Shown here: positions 13,931 through 20,394 of the stretch, piece by piece
Layout of the letters: every line of letters starts with the position of its first letter
Numbering within the stretch: the stretch's first letter is position 1
Origin: JAADHG01 sp964418645
Lineage (GTDB): Bacteria > Bacteroidota > Bacteroidia > Flavobacteriales > Flavobacteriaceae
Assembly (NCBI GenBank): GCA_964418645.1
Contig: CAYQME010000042.1
Span: 1 to 20,394, forward strand
DNA: 20,394 bases
Direction: 5' to 3'
Notes under the pieces: generated by a model
Databases searched by the model: none
What the model saw: the letters and a program-made list of their open reading frames with translations, nothing else
What the model was told of the DNA's origin: nothing
Translations under genes and position numbers: made by a program

Positions 13931-15163
13931 TTATCGTATTTTCAATGTCACTATCGTAACTATAGCTAACAAGATTCCAACAATCCAAAATCGTGTTACA
14001 ATTTTACTTTCATGATATCCTGATTTTTGAAAATGATGATGTAATGGCGACATCTTAAAAATGCGTTTACCTACACTGTATTTTTTCTTTGTGAATTTGA
14101 AATAGCTTACTTGCAACATAACCGACAAGGTTTCCACAAAAAATATCCCGCACAACAATGGTATTAACCATTCTTTACGAACAGCAATAGCGATTACTGC
14201 AATAATTCCACCTATCGTTAAACTTCCTGTATCTCCCATAAACACTTGTGCTGGATAGGTGTTATACCATAAAAATCCTATAAGCGCTCCAACAAATGCA
14301 GCAATAAAAATTGTGATTTCTTCTACCCTTGGGATATACATGATATTGAGGTAATCTGAGAAGATAATGTTCCCTGATACCCAAGCAAAAACACCTAATG
14401 TGAGTACGATTATGGCGGATGTTCCCGCTGCGAGACCATCAATACCATCGGTAAGATTTGCACCATTAGATACTGCTGTTATAATAAAAATGACTATTAG
14501 AATAAATACGATCCAAGCATACTTTTCCAGACCAGGATTTATCCATGTAATTAAATCGGCGTAATCAAACTCATTGCCTTTTACAAATGGAATTGTTGTT
14601 TTTGTCGATTTAATTTCAGGGTTAGATGGCTTTACTTCCGAAGTATTAGACACTACTATTTCCTGCTGTGCTTTTGGTAATTCTTCTTTTATGGTTACAT
14701 CCTGATGAAAATACAAGGAAGTACCAACTATAATTCCTAGCCCTACTTGACCAATAATTTTAAATTTTCCGCTTAAACCTTCTTTATCATTTTTAAACTT
14801 TTTGATATAGTCGTCAATAAATCCAATAATTCCCATCCAAATGGTTGTTACCAAAAGAAGGATGATATAAATATTATCTAGTTTTGCCAATAACAACACA
14901 GGGATTAATGTAGCTAGAATAATGATGATTCCACCCATTGTTGGTGTTCCTGCTTTTTCTTTTTGTCCTTCTAAACCTAGATCTCTAATGGTTTCACCAA
15001 CTTGTTTCTTACTTAAAAAATTGATGATTCGTTTCCCATAAATAGTAGAAATTAACAATGACAATATTATTGCTACAGCAGCTCTAAAAGTAATAAACCC
15101 AAAAAGTGATGCCCCTGGAAACTGAAATTCTCTTTCTAAATATTCAAATAAATAATACAGCAT
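13931..15163 (-). CDS. mraY: MraY: phospho-N-acetylmuramoyl-pentapeptide transferase
   Basis: An integral membrane enzyme that transfers phospho-MurNAc-pentapeptide to undecaprenyl phosphate, giving lipid I. About ten membrane helices are visible. Catalytic and binding motifs are AGTPTMGG (71-78), the Asp pair D117/D118 in GFIDDY, NLTDGIDGLA (236-245), FMGDTGSL (308-315) and the histidine cluster MSPLHHHFQKSG (371-382). At 410 aa it exceeds E. coli MraY (360 aa). The surplus is a polar, Thr/Lys/Glu-rich stretch at about 153-215 between two membrane helices. Flavobacterial MraY proteins are known to be longer, so I take this as a clade trait. Its ATG lies 1 nt after the murE stop, and murD begins right at its end. 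Confidence 0.97.
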   Translation of the reverse strand: MLYYLFEYLEREFQFPGASLFGFITFRAAVAIILSLLISTIYGKRIINFLSKKQVGETIRDLGLEGQKEKAGTPTMGGIIIILATLIPVLLLAKLDNIYIILLLVTTIWMGIIGFIDDYIKKFKNDKEGLSGKFKIIGQVGLGIIVGTSLYFHQDVTIKEELPKAQQEIVVSNTSEVKPSNPEIKSTKTTIPFVKGNEFDYADLITWINPGLEKYAWIVFILIVIFIITAVSNGANLTDGIDGLAAGTSAIIVLTLGVFAWVSGNIIFSDYLNIMYIPRVEEITIFIAAFVGALIGFLWYNTYPAQVFMGDTGSLTIGGIIAVIAIAVRKEWLIPLLCGIFFVETLSVMLQVSYFKFTKKKYSVGKRIFKMSPLHHHFQKSGYHESKIVTRFWIVGILLAIVTIVTLKIR

Positions 15164-15164
15164 A

Positions 15165-16628
15165 CTATTTTTGTAATTGTTTTAAAAAGTTAGCTACTAT
15201 TTTATAATCGTTAAAATTGGTTTTTTCACCTTCTACTTCTTGATATGTTTCATGTCCTTTTCCTGCAATCAAAATAATATCGTTTGTGTTTGCTAATTGA
15301 CAGGCTGTTTTTATAGCTTGTTTTCTATCGACAATAGACATTGTTTTTTTTAAATTTTGTAGCTGTACTCCAGCTTCCATGTCTTCAATAATTACTTCTG
15401 GAACTTCTGATCGTGGATTATCACTTGTGAAAATAACTTTGGTACTTAATGCCGAAGCTATATGTGCCATTTTTGGACGTTTGGTTTTATCCCGATCGCC
15501 TCCACAACCTACAACCGTAATTAACGCTTCGTTTTTAGTACGGATACTATTAATTGTTTCTAATACATTTTTAAGAGCATCAGGTGTATGTGCATAATCA
15601 ATAATAGCTGTGATTTTATCTTCAGAAATTAAATACTGAAACCGTCCACTTACACTTTCTAATTCACTAATTAAGCGTAAAATTTCAACCGTTTCCAATC
15701 CTAATAAATCTGCTGTACCATATATTGCTAGTATGTTGTACGCATTGAAATTTCCAATGAGTCTTGTCCAAACATCTTGATCATTAATTTTTAGAAACAA
15801 TCCGTTTAATTGATTCTCTAAGATTTGCGCTCTATAATCTGCATAGCTTTTTAAAGCGTAGGTGTATTTTTTTGATGCCGTATTTTGAAGCATTACCAAT
15901 CCGTTCTTATCATCAATATTAACTAATGAAAAAGCTGATTTCGGCAACTTATCAAAAAATGACTTTTTAACATCTCTATATTCGGCAAATGTGTTGTGAT
16001 AATCTAAATGATCATGAGACAAATTGGTAAATATACCGCCTTCAAAATGTAAGGCCCCGGTTCTATTTTGATGGATTCCATGAGAGCTCACTTCCATAAA
16101 ACAAAACTCAACACCTTCATCATTCATCTCCTTTAAGTACTTGTTTATAGATAAGGAATCGGGTGTTGTATGTGTTGGCTGATATTCAACATTATCTACA
16201 AAAATTTTAACCGTAGATAATAACCCAACTTTAAATCCGGCCTTTTTAAACAGTTGGTACAAAAGTGACGCAATAGTAGTTTTGCCATTTGTTCCTGTAA
16301 TCCCAATAAGTTTTAAGTTTTCTGAAGGGTTTTCATAATAATTTGATGCCATGACAGCCAAAGCTCTACTCGTGCTATCAACCTCAACATAAGTTATATT
16401 GTCTTTAAGAACATCTGGAATTCTTTCGCAAATTATGGCTATCGCGCCTTGACTAATTGCTGTGTTTATATAATTATGACCATCAGAAGAAGTTCCTAAT
16501 ATTGCCACAAACACATCATTAGATTCAATTTTACTTGAGTCAAAATGAATTCTGTTTATGTCAATGCTTGTACTTCCTACAACGGCATTAAGAGTTACTT
16601 TATATAATATGTTCTTTAATTCAATCAA
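15165..16628 (-). CDS. murE: MurE: UDP-MurNAc-tripeptide synthetase, meso-DAP type (TTG start)
   Basis: This cytosolic ligase adds the third peptide residue to UDP-MurNAc-L-Ala-D-Glu. The ATP loop GITGTNGKTT (109-118), TTPDSL (154-159), TNLSHDHLDYH (201-211), a lysine pair K221/K222 at the position of the carbamylated lysine, and DYAHTPDAL (344-352) are in place. SDNPRSE (402-408) contains the DNPR motif that marks enzymes using meso-diaminopimelate instead of lysine, so the peptidoglycan should be DAP-type. The length of 487 aa is normal. The start is TTG at 16628, overlapping the ftsI TGA stop by 4 nt (TTGA). No nearby ATG would keep the conserved N-terminus IELKNILYKV. The TTGA arrangement mirrors the usual ATGA coupling signal. 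Confidence 0.96.
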   Translation of the reverse strand: MIELKNILYKVTLNAVVGSTSIDINRIHFDSSKIESNDVFVAILGTSSDGHNYINTAISQGAIAIICERIPDVLKDNITYVEVDSTSRALAVMASNYYENPSENLKLIGITGTNGKTTIASLLYQLFKKAGFKVGLLSTVKIFVDNVEYQPTHTTPDSLSINKYLKEMNDEGVEFCFMEVSSHGIHQNRTGALHFEGGIFTNLSHDHLDYHNTFAEYRDVKKSFFDKLPKSAFSLVNIDDKNGLVMLQNTASKKYTYALKSYADYRAQILENQLNGLFLKINDQDVWTRLIGNFNAYNILAIYGTADLLGLETVEILRLISELESVSGRFQYLISEDKITAIIDYAHTPDALKNVLETINSIRTKNEALITVVGCGGDRDKTKRPKMAHIASALSTKVIFTSDNPRSEVPEVIIEDMEAGVQLQNLKKTMSIVDRKQAIKTACQLANTNDIILIAGKGHETYQEVEGEKTNFNDYKIVANFLKQLQK

Positions 16629-18631
16629 GATAATTGCAAGGTTACGGTTTGGTTTTTCTTTAGTTTAGTTCCTCTAGAGATAGATTGTGATGTTACTTTA
16701 CCATTTCCTACCAACTTTACTTTTAACCCCATATTCTCTAAAAGTGTTACAGCATCCATTGCTGACAAACCTTTGATATCTGGCATTATGGTTTTATAAG
16801 TGCGTGCTATCATATAATAGTCTTCAAAATCTTTTTCAACAGCTGTATTTGTGAATTCTACTGTTTTAACCTCATCAACTAGAGGTGTGTCCGTGAAAAT
16901 CTTTTGAGCAATTGTTTTAAAGACTGGTCCAGAGACATCTGCTCCATAGAATCCTTTTTCAATACTTGGTTTATGAATAACTACAATGCAAGAATATTTA
17001 GGGTTCTCAGCAGGAAAATAACCCACGAATGAAGACACATATCTTTTGTTTTCATTCCAATCGTCCATCCAATACTCTGTTTGAGCAGTTCCTGTTTTTC
17101 CAGCCATTGAAAAATTTGGAGAATATAACTTTTCACCCGTACCACGAACTACTACATTTTTCAAAATTTCTTGCAGCTCTCTTATGGTCTTTTCTGAACA
17201 AATTTTTGAATTCATGACCTCTTTATCAAATGCTACTATTTGCTTATCAAACTCCTTAACTTCACTAATAAACCTTGGCTTAACCATTTCACCATTATTA
17301 GCTATAGCATTGTAAAATGTAAGTGTTTGCAATGGCGTTAACTCTAAATTATAGCCATAAGCTATTGATGGTAATGCATTTTTACTCCACTTTTTATCGC
17401 CCGGTTCTGGTATATCTGGTTGGCCCTCGCCAATTATTGAAACACCAAGAGGCTTATGAAGATTCCAGCTTTTTAAACGTTTAATAAACTTTTTAGGGTT
17501 TTTGGAATAATAATCATCAATAAGTGTTGCTAAACCTATATTTGAAGACACTTCAAGTGCTCTCGCAGCTGAAATTTTTCCATAACCACCACGATGTGAA
17601 TCCCTTATTTTTCTTCCGTAAAACGTTTTTACACCATTTTTTGTGTCTACAATTGTAGCCGTATCAATAACCTTGTCTTCTAAAGCTGCAGCAAATGCCA
17701 TGACTTTAAATGTTGATCCTGGTTCATGACTTTCCCCAACCGCATAATTTAAACGTTCGTAATACAAGCCTTTGCCATTATTTCCTAGATTTGAAATGGC
17801 TTTAATTACTCCTGTCTTAACATCCATAACTACAACGCAGCCATGATCTGCTTCATACAATTCTAATTGCTCAAGCAATGCATGATGCGATATATCTTGA
17901 ATATTGACATCAATAGTGGTATAAACATCATAGCCATCTTGAGGTTCTATTTGATTATAATCTCCAATAGGTTTCCACTGTTCTTTACCAATTTTTTGTT
18001 TCAAACGTCGCCCGTTGGTGCCTCGCAAGTATTTTTCGCCAAAGGCACCATCAATTCCTGGTCGCGTTACATTTCCTTGATTATCAAAACGTTCATAACC
18101 TATGATACGTTCTGCAATTCCACCCATTGGATGTACACGCTTGGTACTTTGTTCTACAATAAGCCCTCCTTTATTACCACCCAATTCTAACAACGGAAAA
18201 TTTCTAAACTTAATGTAATTTGTATATCCAAGATTTCTAGCTAATAATAAATATCTATTCTTATTTACTCTTGCCCTTCTTATTTTTTGTTGGAAAAAAC
18301 TTGAAGGTTTCCCATGGAATTTTGCAATCTCATCACACAAAGGCTTTAAATATTTTTCAAAATTTTTAGTGGATGGTGCTACAGCATCAATTCTAATATC
18401 ATATTTAGGAACTGATGTGGCTAACAAGCTACCATCAGCTGAATATACATTCCCTCTATTTGCTGGAATATCTACATTTTGAATGGTTCTTTTTTCTGCT
18501 AAATCGCGATACTGGTCTCCTTGAACTAACTGAATGTTTACTAATTTAAAAGCAACAAGAAGTGCGAAGACGAACATACATCCTGCTACAAAATACAATC
18601 GGTTTAATATGTTTTTCTCCTTTACTGCCAT
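16625..18631 (-). CDS. ftsI: FtsI (PBP3-type) division transpeptidase with a C-terminal PASTA domain
   Basis: A monofunctional class B penicillin-binding protein that cross-links peptidoglycan at the septum, working with FtsW. It has a short cytosolic tail, one membrane helix (about residues 11-30), an N-terminal pedestal domain (about 45-240) and the transpeptidase domain. The active-site motifs are STFK (306-309, with nucleophile S306), SSN (362-364) and KTGT (512-515). A single PASTA domain follows at about 615-668 (MPDIKGLSAMDAVTLLENMG). E. coli FtsI has no PASTA domain, but Bacteroidota and Gram-positive homologues often do. The length of 668 aa is consistent. The gene begins 9 nt after ftsL and overlaps murE by 4 nt. 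Dcw position and FtsL next door support FtsI over the elongation PBP2. Confidence 0.96.
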   Translation of the reverse strand: MAVKEKNILNRLYFVAGCMFVFALLVAFKLVNIQLVQGDQYRDLAEKRTIQNVDIPANRGNVYSADGSLLATSVPKYDIRIDAVAPSTKNFEKYLKPLCDEIAKFHGKPSSFFQQKIRRARVNKNRYLLLARNLGYTNYIKFRNFPLLELGGNKGGLIVEQSTKRVHPMGGIAERIIGYERFDNQGNVTRPGIDGAFGEKYLRGTNGRRLKQKIGKEQWKPIGDYNQIEPQDGYDVYTTIDVNIQDISHHALLEQLELYEADHGCVVVMDVKTGVIKAISNLGNNGKGLYYERLNYAVGESHEPGSTFKVMAFAAALEDKVIDTATIVDTKNGVKTFYGRKIRDSHRGGYGKISAARALEVSSNIGLATLIDDYYSKNPKKFIKRLKSWNLHKPLGVSIIGEGQPDIPEPGDKKWSKNALPSIAYGYNLELTPLQTLTFYNAIANNGEMVKPRFISEVKEFDKQIVAFDKEVMNSKICSEKTIRELQEILKNVVVRGTGEKLYSPNFSMAGKTGTAQTEYWMDDWNENKRYVSSFVGYFPAENPKYSCIVVIHKPSIEKGFYGADVSGPVFKTIAQKIFTDTPLVDEVKTVEFTNTAVEKDFEDYYMIARTYKTIMPDIKGLSAMDAVTLLENMGLKVKLVGNGKVTSQSISRGTKLKKNQTVTLQLS

Positions 18632-18640
18632 GGCTGTATT

Positions 18641-18961
18641 TTATTCTTTTGTTGTTACTTTAATTTTTTTTGGTGGTTCTTCTGAAGGAAACACACCTTT
18701 ATATGCTAACTGCTTTTGTATTGTCGACTCTTTTTTTAGGTTCATTAGAACAGACCGTCCATCAATAAAGACCGAACGACATTCTTTTACCTCCTCGCTT
18801 AATCTTGCAATTTCATATACTTTTCTGTCTGCGCTATGTGAACTGGCAATCATAATAATGGCTAGCGTTGATAAGAAAATAATCATTCGCCAATTTTTAA
18901 ATGAATCATCACTTATTAAAAAAGTTCCTTTTAAAACACTATTGATTTTCTTTTTAACCAT
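18641..18961 (-). CDS. ftsL: FtsL-like division protein
   Basis: A small bitopic membrane protein (106 aa). It has a basic cytosolic N-terminus (about 1-24), one membrane helix at about residues 25-40 (RMIIFLSTLAIIMIAS) and a periplasmic heptad-like segment (KVYEIARLSEEVKECRSVFIDGRSVLMNLKKES, about 47-79) that should form a coiled coil. The tail is polar. FtsL sequences are poorly conserved, so the call rests on topology, size and the conserved place between rsmH and ftsI. FtsL acts in a complex with FtsB and FtsQ that activates FtsWI. No ftsB is present in this window. Its ATG follows the rsmH TAA stop directly, so the two genes are probably translationally coupled. Confidence 0.88.
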   Translation of the reverse strand: MVKKKINSVLKGTFLISDDSFKNWRMIIFLSTLAIIMIASSHSADRKVYEIARLSEEVKECRSVFIDGRSVLMNLKKESTIQKQLAYKGVFPSEEPPKKIKVTTKE

Positions 18962-19864
18962 TTATAATCGCTCAGCAATTCTTAGTTTAGCACTTCTAGC
19001 TCTATTGTTTAATTGTATTTCATCTTGAGTTGGCACTATTAATTTCCCTATCTTTTTAAGAGGAACATCAATATTTCCAAAAACATCCTTTTCTGGTTCA
19101 CCTTCAAACAATCCGCTTCTCATAAACCGTTTCACTAATCTGTCTTCTAACGAATGATAAGAGATACAACTTAAACGCCCTCCTTTGTTTAATAATTCTG
19201 GCGTTTGTGTTAAAAAAAATTTTAATACTTCAATCTCCTGATTCACCTCTATTCTAATTGCTTGGAATATCTGAGCCAGAATCTTGTTTTCATGACGTGG
19301 CGGTAAATGCTTTTTGAGCACATGTTTTAACTGCTCACTAGTTTTGATGTCTTCAGCTTTTCGTTCTGAAGCTATAGTTCTTGCTAATACTGGAGCTTGT
19401 CTTAACTCGCCATACTCCCAAAACACTTTTCGTAATTTTACCTCATCATATTCATTAACAACATTATATGCTGATAATACGTCTTGCTGATTCATCCTCA
19501 TATCAAGATTAGCTTCAAAACGTGTTGAAAATCCTCTGTCTGCAACATCAAATTGGTGTGAAGACACTCCAAAATCGGCAAGAATACCATCAACTGACTT
19601 TACACCATGAAATCTTAGAAATCGTTTTACGTATCTAAAGTTTTCATTTATAAGTGTAAACCGGGTATCATCAATTGTATTTAAAAGAGCGTCTTTATCT
19701 TGATCAAATGCAATTAGTTTTCCATTCTTTCCTAAACGATTTAAAACCTCCCTGCTATGTCCTCCACCTCCAAACGTAACATCAACATAAACTCCATCTT
19801 CCTTAATATCTAAACCGTCAACAGTTTCTTTTAACAGTACTGGATTATGATACGCCATCTTCAT
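18962..19864 (-). CDS. rsmH: RsmH: 16S rRNA (cytosine-1402-N4)-methyltransferase
   Basis: A SAM-dependent methyltransferase (formerly MraW) that methylates N4 of C1402 in the decoding centre of 16S rRNA. The SAM loop is DVTFGGGGHSREVL (28-41), followed by AFDQD (52-56), DFGVSSHQFD (97-106), QAIRIEVNQE (201-210), SYHSLEDRLVKRF (235-247) and the C-terminal NRARSAKLR (287-295). The length of 300 aa is standard. The chosen ATG (19864) overlaps mraZ by 20 nt. A second ATG at 19858, giving MAYHNPVLL, is equally plausible and changes only two residues. It is the second gene of the dcw operon and abuts ftsL. Confidence 0.97.
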   Translation of the reverse strand: MKMAYHNPVLLKETVDGLDIKEDGVYVDVTFGGGGHSREVLNRLGKNGKLIAFDQDKDALLNTIDDTRFTLINENFRYVKRFLRFHGVKSVDGILADFGVSSHQFDVADRGFSTRFEANLDMRMNQQDVLSAYNVVNEYDEVKLRKVFWEYGELRQAPVLARTIASERKAEDIKTSEQLKHVLKKHLPPRHENKILAQIFQAIRIEVNQEIEVLKFFLTQTPELLNKGGRLSCISYHSLEDRLVKRFMRSGLFEGEPEKDVFGNIDVPLKKIGKLIVPTQDEIQLNNRARSAKLRIAERL

Positions 19865-20315
19865 CGTTGTCTTGTCCCATTACTTCTTCGGCTAAATCTG
19901 CAAAGTCAATTACAGCATCATCAATAGCTTTTTCATAATTATCTTTATCCCAAATTTCAACAATGTTCACAGCTGATGACACTACTATTTCTTTAGATAT
20001 TCCGGCAAAAGCAATTAAATCTTTAGGCACGAGTAAACGTCCTGAAGCATCCAACTCAATTAGCTTTACACCTGCTGTAAATCGTCTAATAAAATCGTTG
20101 TTTTTCTTTTTGAACCGATTAAGTTTATTCACCTTTTGCATTAAAGCCTCCCATTCCTGCATTGGGTATAATTCCAAACATGGCTGAAACACTGCGCGCT
20201 TTAATACAAAACCTTTTTGCATTGAAGATGACAACTGCTTCTTTAAAGCAGAAGGCAACATGAGCCTACCCTTAGCATCAACCTTACATTCGTATGTTCC
20301 AATTAGTGAATTCAA
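19845..20315 (-). CDS. mraZ: MraZ: DNA-binding regulator of the dcw operon (TTG start)
   Basis: The first gene of the cluster, encoding an AbrB/SpoVT-like DNA-binding protein that forms large rings and regulates its own operon in the bacteria studied. Two copies of the domain are seen. Each has the DxxGR motif: DAKGR (13-17, in TYECKVDAKGRLMLPSALK) and DASGR (89-93, in IELDASGRLLVPKDL). The length of 156 aa is normal, with an acidic C-terminal tail (MGQDNDEDGVS). The start is TTG at 20315. A stop codon lies two codons upstream in frame and the next ATG falls inside the first DNA-binding motif, so no other start is tenable. Three AAAGTGG repeats upstream are the likely operator. The gene overlaps rsmH by 20 nt. 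Confidence 0.96.
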   Translation of the reverse strand: MNSLIGTYECKVDAKGRLMLPSALKKQLSSSMQKGFVLKRAVFQPCLELYPMQEWEALMQKVNKLNRFKKKNNDFIRRFTAGVKLIELDASGRLLVPKDLIAFAGISKEIVVSSAVNIVEIWDKDNYEKAIDDAVIDFADLAEEVMGQDNDEDGVS

Positions 20316-20345
20316 ACTTTAAATACCTTTTTATTTGTATAACTT

Positions 20346-20353
20346 CAAATCTA
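20346..20353 (-). promoter_or_regulatory. -7 promoter box of the dcw operon
   Basis: TAGATTTG on the minus strand matches the Bacteroidota TAnnTTTG consensus at all six fixed positions. A start near 20340 would give a leader of about 25 nt before the mraZ TTG. No TTG or TTTG is found 17-22 nt upstream. That place is taken by the AAAGTGG repeats. Confidence 0.6.
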
Positions 20354-20365
20354 ATAAAAATATTA

Positions 20366-20392
20366 CCACTTTTTACCACTTTACTCCACTTT
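20366..20392 (-). promoter_or_regulatory. Putative MraZ operator: three 10-bp-spaced AAAGTGG repeats
   Basis: AAAGTGG occurs at 20392-20386, 20382-20376 and 20372-20366, exactly one helical turn apart (unit AAAGTGGNRW). MraZ operators in E. coli and mollicutes are tandem direct repeats of a GTG/TGGG-type core at about 10-bp spacing upstream of mraZ, and this fits that pattern. The window ends right after the third copy, so a fourth may follow. The repeats lie where a -33 box would be. Confidence 0.8.
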
Positions 20393-20394
20393 GT

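Noticed and set aside
18534..19028. 164-codon plus-strand open frame
   Set aside because: It lies antisense across ftsI, ftsL and rsmH, has no family features and is explained as a shadow of AT-rich coding DNA.
1..20394. CRISPR arrays, insertion sequences, prophage genes, toxin-antitoxin or defence modules
   Set aside because: No regularly spaced repeats, transposase, integrase or toxin-like frames were seen. The gene content is core housekeeping and division functions.

Overview
The window is AT-rich chromosomal DNA that reads as a member of the Bacteroidota, most likely Flavobacteriaceae. The evidence is a short (287 aa) primary sigma factor without region 1.1, FtsZ with a very long acidic linker, MraY with a roughly 60-residue insert, a PASTA-tailed FtsI, the flavobacterial FtsL type, near-absence of Shine-Dalgarno (SD) sequences and a TAnnTTTG-type promoter box. 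I cannot name the genus.

The right two thirds (about 4950-20394, all on the minus strand) is a complete division and cell wall (dcw) cluster. In transcription order it holds mraZ, rsmH, ftsL, ftsI, murE, mraY, murD, ftsW, murG, murC, ftsQ, ftsA and ftsZ. Junctions are overlaps or gaps of 25 nt or less, except for a 46-nt gap between murD and ftsW that is filled by a palindromic repeat-like element. The operon starts at a promoter next to three 10-bp AAAGTGG repeats that look like the MraZ operator, and ends at a hairpin terminator after ftsZ. Its products make UDP-MurNAc-peptide (MurC, MurD, MurE), load it onto lipid carrier (MraY, MurG), polymerise and cross-link it (FtsW, FtsI) and assemble the divisome (FtsL, FtsQ, FtsA, FtsZ). 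MurE carries the DNPR motif for meso-diaminopimelate. murF, murB and ddl are not here.

Between about 2640 and 4802 the minus strand carries yqeY, a tRNA-Arg(TCG) only 7 nt downstream of it, a 30-bp perfect inverted repeat acting as terminator, a stretch with two copies of a small palindrome, an MtfA-like membrane zinc peptidase and a two-CBS-domain protein. The plus strand at the left end carries an unrecognised gene cut by the window edge, the primary sigma factor gene with an unusually good SD sequence, tandem terminators, a repeat-like palindrome and rpe (ribulose-phosphate 3-epimerase).

No stretch longer than 300 bases lacks a gene. The longest non-coding stretch is 4023-4271. I found no insertion sequence, CRISPR array, prophage or defence system. 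This is a core-genome region, and nothing in it amounts to a previously undescribed system. The points worth following are small: regulatory repeats, TTG starts, repeat elements between genes, and internal repeats in the FtsZ linker.
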